Shown: positions 43,811 through 53,403, numbered from the stretch's first letter. The stretch: 64,000 nucleotides of DNA from Atopobium massiliense (GCA_900343135.1 OPYK01000001.1:186001-250000); one strand, 5' to 3'. Notes: a model not told the origin generated them from the sequence alone. Program-made: numbers and translations.

Positions 43811-44224
43811 CTATCCTTTCTGGGCATCCAAATAGGCTTGCAAAAAAAGCGAGGCGGCAATCATATCGATATGCCCCCTCATCTGCTTTTCTTTATACCC
43901 TTGTGCGCGCAAAATGCGTTTAGCTTCGCTCGAAGAAAGACGCTCGTCTACAAATGCAAGTGGAAGATTGCAGCATGCGGCAATGTGCTGTGCTTGCTGC
44001 GTTATTTTTTCTGCTTGCGCGCCACATGCGCCGTCAAGCGACTTTGGCAAGCCGCAAACAAGCAGCTCAGGCTCATAATCTTCGAGAATACGCCTAAACG
44101 TTTTTGCACACGAATACACTTCTTGAAATGGCAGCACCTTAACGGGAGATGCAACACTACCGGTAGCATCGCTTACCGCAATGCCCACACGCACATCTCC
44201 TATGTCAAGCGCTACCACTCTCAT
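43811..44224 (-). CDS. ruvX: Holliday junction resolvase-like YqgF/RuvX
   Basis: A 137-residue RNase H-fold protein. Metal-binding Asp7 lies in VALDIGDVRVGIA (usual DxGxKRIG; here Val-Arg), with Glu in FVDERLSSSEA and Asp in HIDMIAASLFLQAYLD. Members act in pre-16S rRNA processing and possibly junction resolution. It lies 54 bp after alaS and two bases before mltG, a conserved order in Firmicutes and actinobacteria. Confidence 0.92.
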   Translation of the reverse strand: MRVVALDIGDVRVGIAVSDATGSVASPVKVLPFQEVYSCAKTFRRILEDYEPELLVCGLPKSLDGACGAQAEKITQQAQHIAACCNLPLAFVDERLSSSEAKRILRAQGYKEKQMRGHIDMIAASLFLQAYLDAQKG

Positions 44225-44278
44225 ACATCAACTCATGTTTCTAGTGTACCTACACAACATACGCACCGCACAGGCGGC

Positions 44279-46930
44279 TTACACGTCTAATAACGTGCGT
44301 GCCTGAGCAAGTGCATCCTCAATGCCCTGGGCATTGGTGCCACCTGCCTGCGCCATTGCTGCCTTGCCGCCACCGTGGCCTGCAATTGCACCAGCAATAG
44401 CTTTAATTACCTGCGCGGCGTCAAAGCCTGCAGCGATGGCATCATCTGTTGCTGCAGCTAACAGAGCTGCTTTTTCGCCTGTTGATGAGGCAAGTACACA
44501 CGCGCACGGCGTTTGGTTCATGCGCTGGCGAATGCCATCCCACATGGAGCGAAGGTCTTTTGCTTCGACATGTTGAACATGAGCAATAACAAGCTTATAA
44601 CCAGGTTTTTCGTATGCTGAGGAAACCGCAGAGCTAACCTGATCGGATGAAGAGCCACTGAGCGCTGCTTTGAGTTTTTTGTCTGCTGCGGAAAGCGACG
44701 ATTTAAGCTGGTCAACACGGGCAAGAACATCGTCTTCGCGGCATTTGAGCATAGATGCAAGCTGGTTGAGTTCGCTCAGCTTGGAGTCAACATATTCATA
44801 CGCGCCACACGAAGTAAGCGCTTCAAGACGACGAACATTTGAGCCAACGGATGTTTCACTAATAATTTTGAAATAGCCAATATCGGCAGTGTTGCGCACG
44901 TGCGTACCACCACAAAGCTCACGCGAATACACAGCATCTTCGCCAGAGCCAGTTTGAACAATACGTACGTCTGCATCGTACATTTCGTCGAACAGGGCAA
45001 TTGCATCGGTTTTGCGGGCTTCAGCAAGCGGTACAACACGCGTTACCATGGTCTCAGCTGCAAAAATCTCGCGATTAACAATGGCTTCTACCTGAGAAAT
45101 CTGATCGTGAGTAAGTGCCTCAAAGTGAGTAAAGTCGAAACGCAACCGATCGGGAGCAACAAGAGAACCTGCCTGGCTTACGTGTTTGCCAAGAACCTGC
45201 TTAAGTGCAGCTTGAAGCAGGTGCGTTGCCGTATGGTTGCGACGAATAAGCTCGCGGCGCGTAACGTCTATCTGCGCAGACACCGTATCACCTTTTGCAA
45301 TGCTCCCCTTTTGAACGGTGCAGGTGTGCACAATAAGAATATGTGCCTGGTGCTGCGTATCGTCTACATGAAGCACGCTTTCGCCACAACGAAGCGTACC
45401 CGTATCGCCAACTTGACCGCCGCGCTCACCGTAAAATGGTGTTTTGTCCAAAATAACATCAACAACATCGCCGCAGCCAGCAGAAGATACCAATGCACCA
45501 TCACGCACAAGCGCAAGAACACGCGCATCGTCGCAGCTATTTTGTGTATAGCCTAAAAATTCAGTTTCGGAGAGTTCATCGGAAAGCGATGCCCAAATGG
45601 AGTTTGCCTGGCCCCATGCATCACGATTTGCTTGGGCACGAGCGCGGGCTTTTTGATCCTCCATAAGCGCATTAAACGTATCCATATCGGTTGGATGCTG
45701 AGCATTTTCGGCAATTTCGCAGGTGAGGTCGATAGGAAAACCGTAGGTGTCGTGCAGCTTAAACGCAACTTCACCAGAGAGCGGCTTGCCTGAAGGAAGC
45801 TGTGCAAGCTCTTTGTTGAGCAGCGCCTCACCCGCATCGAGCGTTGCGCAAAAACGTTGCTCTTCGGCAGAAACAATAGCATCGATGCGATCTTTACCCT
45901 CGGTGAGCTGCGGATACGACGTTGCCATAAGACGCATAACCTCGTGCGTGTACGTACGCATAAATTCACCGCGAATACCAAGCAGGCGTCCGTGATAGAT
46001 AGCACGACGCAGCAGACGGCGAAGCACGTAGCCACGACCCTCATTACCGGGCAAAATGCCATCGCCAATCATAAAGGTGCAGGCACGCGCATGGTCGGCC
46101 AAAATACGAAGGCTTTTATCGGTTGCGGCGGTTTCGTGATAGCGTTTGTTTGAAAGCTTTTCGCCAACAGCAATGAGCGTACGCAACACGTCGCCCTCAT
46201 AATTGGAGCCTTGGTGCTGCATAATAGCAGCTATACGCTCAAGTCCCATACCCGTATCGATGTTACGATGCGGCAATTCGGGCATCGAGCCATCTTCTTG
46301 ACGATCAAACTGCGTAAATACCAAGTTCCAAAACTCAAGATACCTGTCGCCGTCATCGCCCGGCTTTTCGCCTTCAAACTCTGGACCTTGGTCAAAGTAG
46401 ATTTCTGAACACGGACCGCAAGGGCCAGTGGGACCGGCAGCCCAAAAGTTGTCTTCTTCACCCAAGCGTGAAATGTGGCTTAAATCAACACCCTGCTCTT
46501 GCCAAAGTTCACATGCTTCGTCGTCGTTGGTAAAAACGGTTACATACAAGCGATCTTTGGGCAAACCCAGGTGCTCAGGCGACGTAATAAATTCCCATGC
46601 CCATGCAATTGCCTGGGCTTTTGTGTAGCCACCAAACGAGAAGTTGCCGAGCATTTCAAAAAATGACAAGTGACGCGCGTCGCCAATATTTTCGATGTCG
46701 TTGGTGCGCAAGCATTTTTGACACGATGTTGCACCAATTTCGCGCATCGTTTTAATGCCCTGGTAATATTCCTTAAATTGATTCATGCCGGCATTTGCCA
46801 ACAGCAGCGAAGGATCATCTGGAATAAGCGAGGATGAAGGATAGCGTTTGCAGCCCTTCGATACGAAAAACTGAAGAAAGTTTTCGCGAATTTGCGCAGT
46901 TGTCATTGTTTTGTAATCCGTGCCGGTCAT
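44279..46930 (-). CDS. alaS: alanyl-tRNA synthetase
   Basis: An 883-residue class II synthetase with the full bacterial architecture: catalytic domain (TTAQIRENFLQFFVSKG; SLLLANAGMNQFKEYY; FFEMLGNFSFGGYTK), tRNA-recognition helical domain (~240-460), editing domain with the zinc site RRNHTATHLLQAAL and CGGTHVRNTADIG, and a C-terminal oligomerisation domain with a GHGGGKAAMAQAGG glycine-rich motif. It charges tRNA-Ala and hydrolyses Ser-tRNA-Ala. ATG 46930 has AAGGAG four bases upstream. The 205 bp before it hold no clear gene; TTGTGT-N15-TATATT there is a weak promoter candidate. Confidence 0.97.
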   Translation of the reverse strand: MTGTDYKTMTTAQIRENFLQFFVSKGCKRYPSSSLIPDDPSLLLANAGMNQFKEYYQGIKTMREIGATSCQKCLRTNDIENIGDARHLSFFEMLGNFSFGGYTKAQAIAWAWEFITSPEHLGLPKDRLYVTVFTNDDEACELWQEQGVDLSHISRLGEEDNFWAAGPTGPCGPCSEIYFDQGPEFEGEKPGDDGDRYLEFWNLVFTQFDRQEDGSMPELPHRNIDTGMGLERIAAIMQHQGSNYEGDVLRTLIAVGEKLSNKRYHETAATDKSLRILADHARACTFMIGDGILPGNEGRGYVLRRLLRRAIYHGRLLGIRGEFMRTYTHEVMRLMATSYPQLTEGKDRIDAIVSAEEQRFCATLDAGEALLNKELAQLPSGKPLSGEVAFKLHDTYGFPIDLTCEIAENAQHPTDMDTFNALMEDQKARARAQANRDAWGQANSIWASLSDELSETEFLGYTQNSCDDARVLALVRDGALVSSAGCGDVVDVILDKTPFYGERGGQVGDTGTLRCGESVLHVDDTQHQAHILIVHTCTVQKGSIAKGDTVSAQIDVTRRELIRRNHTATHLLQAALKQVLGKHVSQAGSLVAPDRLRFDFTHFEALTHDQISQVEAIVNREIFAAETMVTRVVPLAEARKTDAIALFDEMYDADVRIVQTGSGEDAVYSRELCGGTHVRNTADIGYFKIISETSVGSNVRRLEALTSCGAYEYVDSKLSELNQLASMLKCREDDVLARVDQLKSSLSAADKKLKAALSGSSSDQVSSAVSSAYEKPGYKLVIAHVQHVEAKDLRSMWDGIRQRMNQTPCACVLASSTGEKAALLAAATDDAIAAGFDAAQVIKAIAGAIAGHGGGKAAMAQAGGTNAQGIEDALAQARTLLDV

Positions 46931-47135
46931 AATTCTCCTTATATGAACATTACAGGTGCACGCTCAAGATGTACTATTGCTACACGCACGCGCAAGCATG
47001 CTTGAACAAAGGCGCACACAAACAATCATGGTATCAATAATACCAGCTATCGCGTAGATACGCAGATTTAATATAGAATTTAAGCATTGTACACAAAGTA
47101 CGTACGCAGCGTTTGCGCCATATGCGCAAGACGAG

Positions 47136-47999
47136 CTACAGCGACGGGTCGAGCTTTTCTTGTAACTTGCGCAAGGTATTACGCAATAGGCGTGATACCT
47201 GTACCTGCGATATCTGCAACTTATCGGCAATTTCAACCTGAGTCATTCCATCAAGAAAACGCATGCGGATAATCTGTTGTTCACGCTCGGTGCAATTTTT
47301 AATAATTTCCTGAAGAACAAGCTTATCGTCGCAGGCTTCCAAATCGTCGTCTACCGAAGCATAGGTATCAAGCACGCTTGTTGCCGCTGAGCCGTCGTCG
47401 TTATCTACAGTGGGTACGTCGAGCGAAACAGAGCTATAGGCACGCGACGACTCCATTGCCTCAAGCACTTCATCAACACTAACATGAAGCTCACGGGCAA
47501 TTTCCTCAACAGATGGCGAATGCTGCAACTTTTCAGTAAGCATATCGGTTGCTTGGCTTACCTTGCTTGAAAGCTCCTGCAAGCGGCGCGGGACACGCAC
47601 CGACCAGCTCCTATCACGAAAATGGCGCTTAATTTCACCTAAAATGGTAGGCGTAGCAAAGGTAGTAAACTCCAGGCCCCTATCGATATCAAACCTGTCG
47701 ATTGCTTTAATAAGGCCAATTGTTGCCACCTGAATGAGGTCATCGAGCGACTCACCACGATTTTTAAATTTTGATGCAAGAAAACGTGCCAAATTAAGGT
47801 GATTGAGAACAAGCTGATTACGCGCTTCTTCATCGCCATGACGCTTAAACTTTATGAAAAGCTCACGGGTACGCTGCTTGTCCCATGCAGCCGTTTGCGA
47901 CGAACGCGCACTGCGCCTGCGTGCTAACGGTTGAGAATCCACCCTGGACGCTTCTTCCTTAGGAGTTTCTTCCTTGGGCGTTTCGTTATTCGTCGTCAT
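47136..47999 (-). CDS. sigB: RNA polymerase sigma factor, SigB/SigF/SigG family
   Basis: A 287-residue group 3 sigma-70 factor. After a charged, Lys/Glu-rich N-terminal ~45 residues come region 2 (NLARFLASKFKNRGESLDDL, then ATIGLIKAIDRFDIDRGLEF and FATPTILGEIKRHFRDRSW), region 3 (VPRRLQELSSKV; EIARELHVSVDEVLEAME) and region 4 (REQQIIRMRFLDGMTQVEIA, then a helix-turn-helix QISQVQVSRLLRNTLRKL). This matches the stress/sporulation class held by RsbW-type anti-sigma factors. ATG 47999 overlaps the anti-sigma-like gene by 14 bases, the classical rsbW-sigB coupling. As no sporulation genes are seen, a general stress role is most likely. Confidence 0.92.
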   Translation of the reverse strand: MTTNNETPKEETPKEEASRVDSQPLARRRSARSSQTAAWDKQRTRELFIKFKRHGDEEARNQLVLNHLNLARFLASKFKNRGESLDDLIQVATIGLIKAIDRFDIDRGLEFTTFATPTILGEIKRHFRDRSWSVRVPRRLQELSSKVSQATDMLTEKLQHSPSVEEIARELHVSVDEVLEAMESSRAYSSVSLDVPTVDNDDGSAATSVLDTYASVDDDLEACDDKLVLQEIIKNCTEREQQIIRMRFLDGMTQVEIADKLQISQVQVSRLLRNTLRKLQEKLDPSL

Positions 48000-48360
48000 A
48001 CACACGCCCAATCGTTTTTTCGATATGAAGCACGTTATCTTCTATAGAGAACGAATCACTTACCGCAGACAACATCATTTCAACAAGACGTATGTCTTCA
48101 TCGTCAATGGTATGAAACGGCTTTGAGCCAAGCGTTGCAGAAATAGACGCAACCGAATTGTTCAGCTCAAAACTAAGTGTGCACATATCCGCTGCCGTAG
48201 AACAGCTATACACGAATGCTTCTTCGGCTGCCATGCGCAAATCTTCTACGTCGTCTACACTCATATTGCACACAACAGCTAAGTTTGCGGCCATCATACG
48301 CACACAGCGGGCAAATTTTGGCTGCGCGGGAATAGTAAGGCTTATTGGTTTATTGTTCAT
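47986..48360 (-). CDS. degenerate RsbW-like anti-sigma factor
   Basis: A 124-residue protein in the position of rsbW, overlapping sigB. It keeps the RsbW opening (LTIPAQPKFARCVRMMAANL; VDDVEDLRMAAEEAFVYSCS), but the N-box Asn that holds Mg-ATP is Tyr and the His four further on is Thr. The G1 box (D-x-G-x-G) is absent, and the glycine-rich G2 box is replaced by DDEDIRLVEMMLSAV. It is also ~35 residues shorter than Bacillus RsbW. It can probably still bind sigma but not ATP, so it should not be a kinase. ATG 48360 overlaps the DUF948-like gene by 11 bases, giving a three-gene coupled operon. Confidence 0.8.
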   Translation of the reverse strand: MNNKPISLTIPAQPKFARCVRMMAANLAVVCNMSVDDVEDLRMAAEEAFVYSCSTAADMCTLSFELNNSVASISATLGSKPFHTIDDEDIRLVEMMLSAVSDSFSIEDNVLHIEKTIGRVYDDE

Positions 48361-49054
48361 GTTCGGTATCACCATCTTTGTTGGTTGCCGCAGGCTCGGG
48401 ATAGGTTATGTACGTGCGAGCAGCATACGTGGGCCTAGTTTGCGTGTGGGCGGACGTGTTGGGAGTTTCAGCAGTGCTACCTGCTACATGAGCAGCAGCA
48501 CCTGCATCGTGTGTGTCATCAACTTCGCGACCAGCAGCTTGACCAACAGCATAAGCAGGATTTCCGCCAGCAATCTGTCCGCGTGCTTCACCTGACGCGT
48601 CTTCATCGCTCACCCTATCAAACATCTGGCGCGATGTTTTGTATCCACTCATAAAATGTTGAGCAAAGGTTGAAGCGGTAGACGTTATGCCAGATATTGC
48701 CCCTTGTGCCACGCCCGCAACAGTATTTGCCGCACCTGCTGCCGAATCGGAAACCTCGCGCACATGCTCCAAAATAACTTCGGTTGTGTTAAGCTGCCCT
48801 TGGAGCTGCGCTACCGTTACATGGGTATCTTCGAGCAACGACGAAAGCTCCTTCACAGATGGCTGCAAATCGTCGAGCGTTGCATCAATTTTTTGAATAA
48901 CAGGCTCTACTTGATCCATTGTTTGGCAGGTAGTGTGCACAAACGTTTGCAAATCGCCGCGCACACGACGCAGCGTGATAACAAACTCAACAGTTGCAAC
49001 AAGCACACAAATGCACAATATAGCTGCCACGATATATGGTAGATAAGTTTCCAT
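48350..49054 (-). CDS. DUF948-like membrane-anchored coiled-coil protein
   Basis: A 234-residue protein with one N-terminal span (~residues 5-27, YIVAAILCICVLVATVEFVI) followed by a long helical region (30-125) with heptad-like LQTFVHTTCQ, IDATLDDLQPSVKELSSLL and VTVAQLQGQLNTTEV segments. This is the layout of DUF948/YtxG proteins, some of which are general stress proteins under SigB in Bacillus. The last ~80 residues are low-complexity Ala/Thr/Gly. It leads the operon whose next genes are the anti-sigma-like protein and sigma factor, which suggests co-regulation with, or autoregulation by, the sigma. Confidence 0.75.
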   Translation of the reverse strand: METYLPYIVAAILCICVLVATVEFVITLRRVRGDLQTFVHTTCQTMDQVEPVIQKIDATLDDLQPSVKELSSLLEDTHVTVAQLQGQLNTTEVILEHVREVSDSAAGAANTVAGVAQGAISGITSTASTFAQHFMSGYKTSRQMFDRVSDEDASGEARGQIAGGNPAYAVGQAAGREVDDTHDAGAAAHVAGSTAETPNTSAHTQTRPTYAARTYITYPEPAATNKDGDTEHEQ

Positions 49055-49103
49055 ATGCTCTCATTTCTCACACAACGGTGTACCTGCACAGCAGCCTGCA
49101 CAG

Positions 49104-49132
49104 TACATAGCTGTATTCATTGTATCAATCAA
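49104..49132 (-). promoter_or_regulatory. candidate promoter of the DUF948/anti-sigma/sigma operon
   Basis: On the minus strand TTGATT (49132-49127, overlapping the rarA stop), a 17-bp spacer and TATGTA (49109-49104), 50 bases before the start codon. It fits a housekeeping promoter; I could not identify a SigB-type one. Confidence 0.35.
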
Positions 49133-50544
49133 CGCTGCGACGACGATGCAGATTGTGTGCGCATCTGTTGAATTTGATTGATACGTGCTGCTTCCCAACC
49201 GCGCGGACTGGGAGTAAACAGCGAATTAGGCTCGATGCCTGAAGGCGCATATTGCTGAGCAACCCAGCCGCTCGGATAATTATGCGGGTAGCGATATTCG
49301 CCTAACGATTCTGCGCCCGGACGATGTCTATCTCGCAGATGTGCTGGTACAGCACGCAAAACACCCGATCGCACATCGCGCAGAGCTGCATCAATACCTG
49401 CTTCGCATGCATTTGACTTTGGCGCAAGCGCGTTATAGAGCGCTGCTTGAGCAAGATTAATGCGACATTCAGGATACCCAATGGTACGCGCAGCGCTCAT
49501 AGCTGCTGCAGCAACACAAATAGCCTGCGGGTCGGCGTTACCAATATCTTCTGACGCACAGATAAGAATGCGCCGTGCAATAAAAATTGGGTCTTCACCA
49601 GCATCAATCATACGGGCAAGCCAATAGAGCACAGCATCGGGATCGCTTCCGCGCATGGATTTTATAAACGCCGATATCACATCGTAATGCATGTCCTGTT
49701 TTTTGTCGTAGGGCAGCCCTACATGCGGATTTGCCTGCTCAACACAGGTTGTATCAATACAAAACGGCTCATTGTTGCGCGTATGCGCAATATACTCAGA
49801 AAGCTGCGGTATGCTAAGCGCAATGTGCTCGGGCGGAGTTGCCATCTGACTGGCAAGCTCAAGCGTACACAACGCAAACCGTGCATCACCACAGGAAAGC
49901 TGCACAAGCTTCTGTTTGGCTTCGTACGTAAGCGTAAAACAATTGTGTAACCCGCGCTCATCGTGTAGCGCACGATTAATAACCAGCTCAATATCATCAT
50001 CAGAAAGCGCAGTAAGCTCAATAATGCGCGAGCGGCTGATAAGTGCAGAATTAACCTCAAAATACGGATTTTCAGTAGTAGCACCAATAAGGATAATCGT
50101 GCGCATTTCTACAGCTTCAAGCAGCGCATCTTGCTGAGCACGATTAAAGCGATGAATTTCGTCCAAAAACAAAATGGTACGCTGCCTGCGCGTATACAAA
50201 CGTGAAGATGCTGTGCTTATGGTGTCGCGCACGTCTTTTACCGTGGCACTAATAGCACTCATCGTAACAACGTGCGCGTTCGTATAACGCGCAATAATGT
50301 GCGCAAGCGTTGTTTTACCGGTGCCAGAAGGCCCATATAAAATAATGCTGGTTACCGTGTCATGTTCGATGGCGCGCCTAAGCCAGCTGTGCTCGCCCAC
50401 TGCCTGGCTTTGACCTGCATATTCATCAAGACTGCAAGGGCGCATACGCACGGCAAGGGGCGCCGCCATATCTGCGCGGGCAGGCGCCTCCAAGGGGGTA
50501 TCTTTTGCACTGGTAGATGAATTAAGATCGAACAAGGTGTCCAT
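49129..50544 (-). CDS. rarA: replication-associated recombination protein RarA (MgsA)
   Basis: A 471-residue AAA+ ATPase of the clamp-loader clade that works at stalled forks. The lead LAVRMRPCSLDEYAGQSQAV is followed by Walker A LYGPSGTGKTTLAHI, Walker B TILFLDEIHRFN, sensor 1 LIGATTENPYFEVNSALISR, and the C-terminal oligomerisation domain (KSMRGSDPDAVLYWLARMI, with GEDPIFIARRILICASEDIG). ATG 50544 lies eight bases after the dGTPase gene on the same strand. Confidence 0.95.
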   Translation of the reverse strand: MDTLFDLNSSTSAKDTPLEAPARADMAAPLAVRMRPCSLDEYAGQSQAVGEHSWLRRAIEHDTVTSIILYGPSGTGKTTLAHIIARYTNAHVVTMSAISATVKDVRDTISTASSRLYTRRQRTILFLDEIHRFNRAQQDALLEAVEMRTIILIGATTENPYFEVNSALISRSRIIELTALSDDDIELVINRALHDERGLHNCFTLTYEAKQKLVQLSCGDARFALCTLELASQMATPPEHIALSIPQLSEYIAHTRNNEPFCIDTTCVEQANPHVGLPYDKKQDMHYDVISAFIKSMRGSDPDAVLYWLARMIDAGEDPIFIARRILICASEDIGNADPQAICVAAAAMSAARTIGYPECRINLAQAALYNALAPKSNACEAGIDAALRDVRSGVLRAVPAHLRDRHRPGAESLGEYRYPHNYPSGWVAQQYAPSGIEPNSLFTPSPRGWEAARINQIQQMRTQSASSSQR

Positions 50545-50552
50545 ATGTATCC

Positions 50553-51797
50553 TTACTCAAACCGGCGAAAACGCGGATAGGTTGGAAACACGTCGCACGC
50601 GTCGCTAAACAGATGCAAACAAATGTCGATAAAGTAATCGTCAGTCATCGAACTAATAAAATCGCATACCGTTTGTGGCAAACTTTCCTTCCAATTGTAC
50701 GTGTAATGGTAGTAAGACAGATGCTTTGATACCGGTTGTATGTGATGGCGCCAAATAATCGACGACTGATAGTCGCTACTTTCGAGCGCATGGAGTTCGT
50801 GAGTAAACAGCCGCTCAAATAACCCTTCGGTTGCACTCCCAAAATTACCATCAACTTCACTGGTCATATAAATTTTTTCGTAATTTTCTTTTTTTGCACG
50901 CGCAAGCTCAGAAAACGCCTCGTTAGACAGCTCAATGTGATCTTTACCCAAACTGTTTTCAACAGCATCAGCAATAAATGCCGAAAGCGCCCACGCGTTA
51001 TACTTGCCGCCAAGTCCGTCGTCAAAACTATCTTCGCTGCACAAGCCTGCACGAATGGCATCTTGTCTATCTTTTCCGACGTACGCAATAATATCCGACA
51101 AGCGCACCACGCAGCCTTCAAGCGTCATGGGCCGCAACGTATTAATATATGCTTCGCCCTCGTGCCAGGCGCGTTTTACCATGGTGTCGTATTCTTCAAA
51201 CGTATGCAGGGTGCTCGTGCGGATAACCTGTTGCTCAAATTCGCCGTTATGGCAAATAATACCATCGAGTACCTGCAACGATAGATTTCTTCTGTAGAGG
51301 GTATCGAGCGCACGGACGCTTTGCACGTTGTGGAAAAAATACCCGCCGGTATAGTGGTGATATACCTTGCTTAAAAAGCGCTCTCCAATGTGACCAAACG
51401 GCGTATGCCCAATATCGTGCCCAAGCGCGCACGCCTCAATAAGATTGCAATTAAGACCAAGCAAACGGCCAATATCACGTGCAATACGACTTACCAACTG
51501 CACGTGCAAATTGCGGCGCGTTAAGTCGTCGTTAGGACGAAAGGAAAATACCTGCGTTTTACCCGACAATCTGTTGTAGGCAGGTGTGTGGATTATTTTA
51601 TCGATATCGCGTGCAAATGCAGGACGAATAAGCATATCTTCCTCGGTATACGACGTAGCATCGCGGCAAATACGCATATCATCACTGCATGCATAAGGAC
51701 TTGTGTAACATCCATTGTTATGATCGAGCAAATACTGAATCGCATCGCGCGACAGTGTGCCTTGTACATGCGGCGCTTTTGGATTTGTTGTCATCAT
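50553..51797 (-). CDS. dgt: deoxyguanosinetriphosphate triphosphohydrolase-like protein
   Basis: A 414-residue HD-domain enzyme that splits dGTP (or other dNTPs) into nucleoside and triphosphate. HD-domain ligands appear in NLHVQLVSRIARDIGRLLGL, ACALGHDIGHTPFGHIGE and LDGIICHNGEFE, with the later Asp in CVVRLSDIIAYVGKDRQDAI. The region RDIDKIIHTPAYNRLSGKTQV is the usual lead. I choose ATG 51797 since AAGGAG lies five bases before it; the 51827 start has no such site. It probably shares a transcript with rarA. Confidence 0.9.
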   Translation of the reverse strand: MMTTNPKAPHVQGTLSRDAIQYLLDHNNGCYTSPYACSDDMRICRDATSYTEEDMLIRPAFARDIDKIIHTPAYNRLSGKTQVFSFRPNDDLTRRNLHVQLVSRIARDIGRLLGLNCNLIEACALGHDIGHTPFGHIGERFLSKVYHHYTGGYFFHNVQSVRALDTLYRRNLSLQVLDGIICHNGEFEQQVIRTSTLHTFEEYDTMVKRAWHEGEAYINTLRPMTLEGCVVRLSDIIAYVGKDRQDAIRAGLCSEDSFDDGLGGKYNAWALSAFIADAVENSLGKDHIELSNEAFSELARAKKENYEKIYMTSEVDGNFGSATEGLFERLFTHELHALESSDYQSSIIWRHHIQPVSKHLSYYHYTYNWKESLPQTVCDFISSMTDDYFIDICLHLFSDACDVFPTYPRFRRFE

Positions 51798-51989
51798 AAC
51801 CACTCCTTCATCCTCTTGTGAAACCATACATGTATGCGTGCCTAGACCGCGCGTTAAGCACGAACAAAACGAGCGTACATGATGTGTATCATATGATAGC
51901 AGTCACGCTAGACATACGTTTATCACATGCGAGACGCGCAGAAAAACGCACAGTGTGCGAACACTAGGAGCCTCTACGAAAAACTTTTC

Positions 51990-53177
51990 TTATGACTTCG
52001 AAGAAAAGGCACCTACAAGCTGCGGAATCTGCAACGCAAGCTCCTGCGCAATTTGCGCTGCGCCCGTTTTTCCGGGATGGACATACCCGTCGGCAAGATG
52101 TGCGGTTGAGTGTTCCATAAGCAAAGAGCCATCAATGCTATACATCTCATCATACTGAGCAATAGCAGCATGAATAAAGGTATTTACCTGGTTATATGCA
52201 CTCATTGCGTTGGGCGGAAAATAATCGGGATTATGCCAAAACATATCAATGCAGCACACCGGAACATGTGGCCACACGCGCCTGAGCTCATCAAAATAGC
52301 GGTGAATGTCCGTACTAACTTCGCGCGGACGTGAAGGCTCGTAGCGATAGTTGGTGCCAAGTGCAACAATAATGCACACAGGAACAATATACTGCGCAAG
52401 CCCCCACAACAAACCTGGTTGAAACACCGCACCACCAAGTGACTGATTGAGAATTTCGCAGCCGATAGTATCGGCAAATACAGACGGCCAGCTATACGCG
52501 CTATCGCCAACAATAAATCCCTGGCTAATAGAGTCGCCCAATACGAGCACCTGCGCCCGCGCCGTAACAGGAGAAATAAAACTACCGTTACCCCAAAGCG
52601 AACGAAGAACACAGCCGCGCAAGCTTGGCAGCCATATGCGCACGTGACGCGTACCAGCAAAACCGGGAAGCTGAATCATGCCCGCAAGCGCAGACGCAGC
52701 AGGTTCACTTAAGGGAAACGATATCTGCGCTGCATCATGAGGCATAAACGCAGGTATATGCCTATCATCAATATCAATTGATATACCGTCGCACGCCGTT
52801 TGCGCAGAAGAATCACCTGCAATTTCATCGCAGGTAACATGCGTACGCACACCACGTGCAATCTCAATCATGTGACGCGTTGCCGAAGGCTCAGCATCAA
52901 GCATAATTTCGAGGATAATTTCGGAAGAATCGGTTGTAAATTCGAGAAACATACCTGCCGTACAGCGCGCCATTTGGCGAAATAAGCCAGGGTGCCAGGA
53001 GCGGCAACTGCCCAGCTGCTGATATTGGTCGATGCTCATGCGCCAAGGACGCTGCCAGGATGTATGTTCTGTGGTAATGCGAATGGCTCCATGAAGCAAG
53101 GATGTTGCAGCTACTTCTACCCCTGATGCACCAAACTGATGGCGATTTTTTGGGCGCGGGCTGATGAGAATGCTCAT
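51990..53177 (-). CDS. SGNH/GDSL-family hydrolase (carbohydrate esterase-like)
   Basis: A 395-residue protein without obvious signal peptide. Residues ~95-210 look like a beta-sandwich N-domain, as in CE2-type esterases. Residues ~215-390 are the SGNH catalytic domain: block I VLVLGDSISQGF with nucleophile Ser, a Gly in QSLGGAVFQ, block III IIVALGTNYRYE (Asn) and block V ADGYVHPGKTG with the Asp-His pair. It may deacetylate oligosaccharides or lipids. ATG 53177 has GGAG four bases upstream, only eight bases after the CCA end of tRNA-Gly, so it is probably on the tRNA transcript. A longer reading would cross both tRNA genes. The C-terminal gene end lies 192 bp from dgt. Confidence 0.82.
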   Translation of the reverse strand: MSILISPRPKNRHQFGASGVEVAATSLLHGAIRITTEHTSWQRPWRMSIDQYQQLGSCRSWHPGLFRQMARCTAGMFLEFTTDSSEIILEIMLDAEPSATRHMIEIARGVRTHVTCDEIAGDSSAQTACDGISIDIDDRHIPAFMPHDAAQISFPLSEPAASALAGMIQLPGFAGTRHVRIWLPSLRGCVLRSLWGNGSFISPVTARAQVLVLGDSISQGFIVGDSAYSWPSVFADTIGCEILNQSLGGAVFQPGLLWGLAQYIVPVCIIVALGTNYRYEPSRPREVSTDIHRYFDELRRVWPHVPVCCIDMFWHNPDYFPPNAMSAYNQVNTFIHAAIAQYDEMYSIDGSLLMEHSTAHLADGYVHPGKTGAAQIAQELALQIPQLVGAFSSKS

Positions 53178-53190
53178 GGAACTCCAATTA

Positions 53191-53266
<76 letters not shown>

Positions 53267-53284
53267 GAAAAGCCGCAAAAAAAA

Positions 53285-53361
53285 TGGTCGGGGTGACTGG
53301 ATTCGAACCAGCGACCCTCTGCTCCCAAAGCAGATGCGCTACCAAGCTGCGCTACACCCCG
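53285..53361 (-). tRNA. tRNA-Pro (anticodon TGG)
   Basis: A 77-nt cloverleaf with encoded CCA. The anticodon loop TTTGGGA gives TGG. The acceptor stem CGGGGTG/CACCCCG is complete. It is 18 bp upstream of tRNA-Gly. Confidence 0.95.
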
Positions 53362-53374
53362 ACACAACGTAGCT

Positions 53375-53403
53375 AGTATAAATGAGATTGTGCACAAGAG
53401 CAA
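53375..53403 (-). promoter_or_regulatory. promoter of the tRNA-Pro/tRNA-Gly unit
   Basis: On the minus strand TTGCTC (53403-53398), a 17-bp spacer and TATACT (53380-53375), 13 bases before tRNA-Pro. Confidence 0.75.

Noticed and set aside
51887-51898. 12-bp palindrome TATCATATGATA upstream of dgt
   Set aside because: It is short and AT-rich with no second copy or clear promoter beside it; chance occurrence is plausible.
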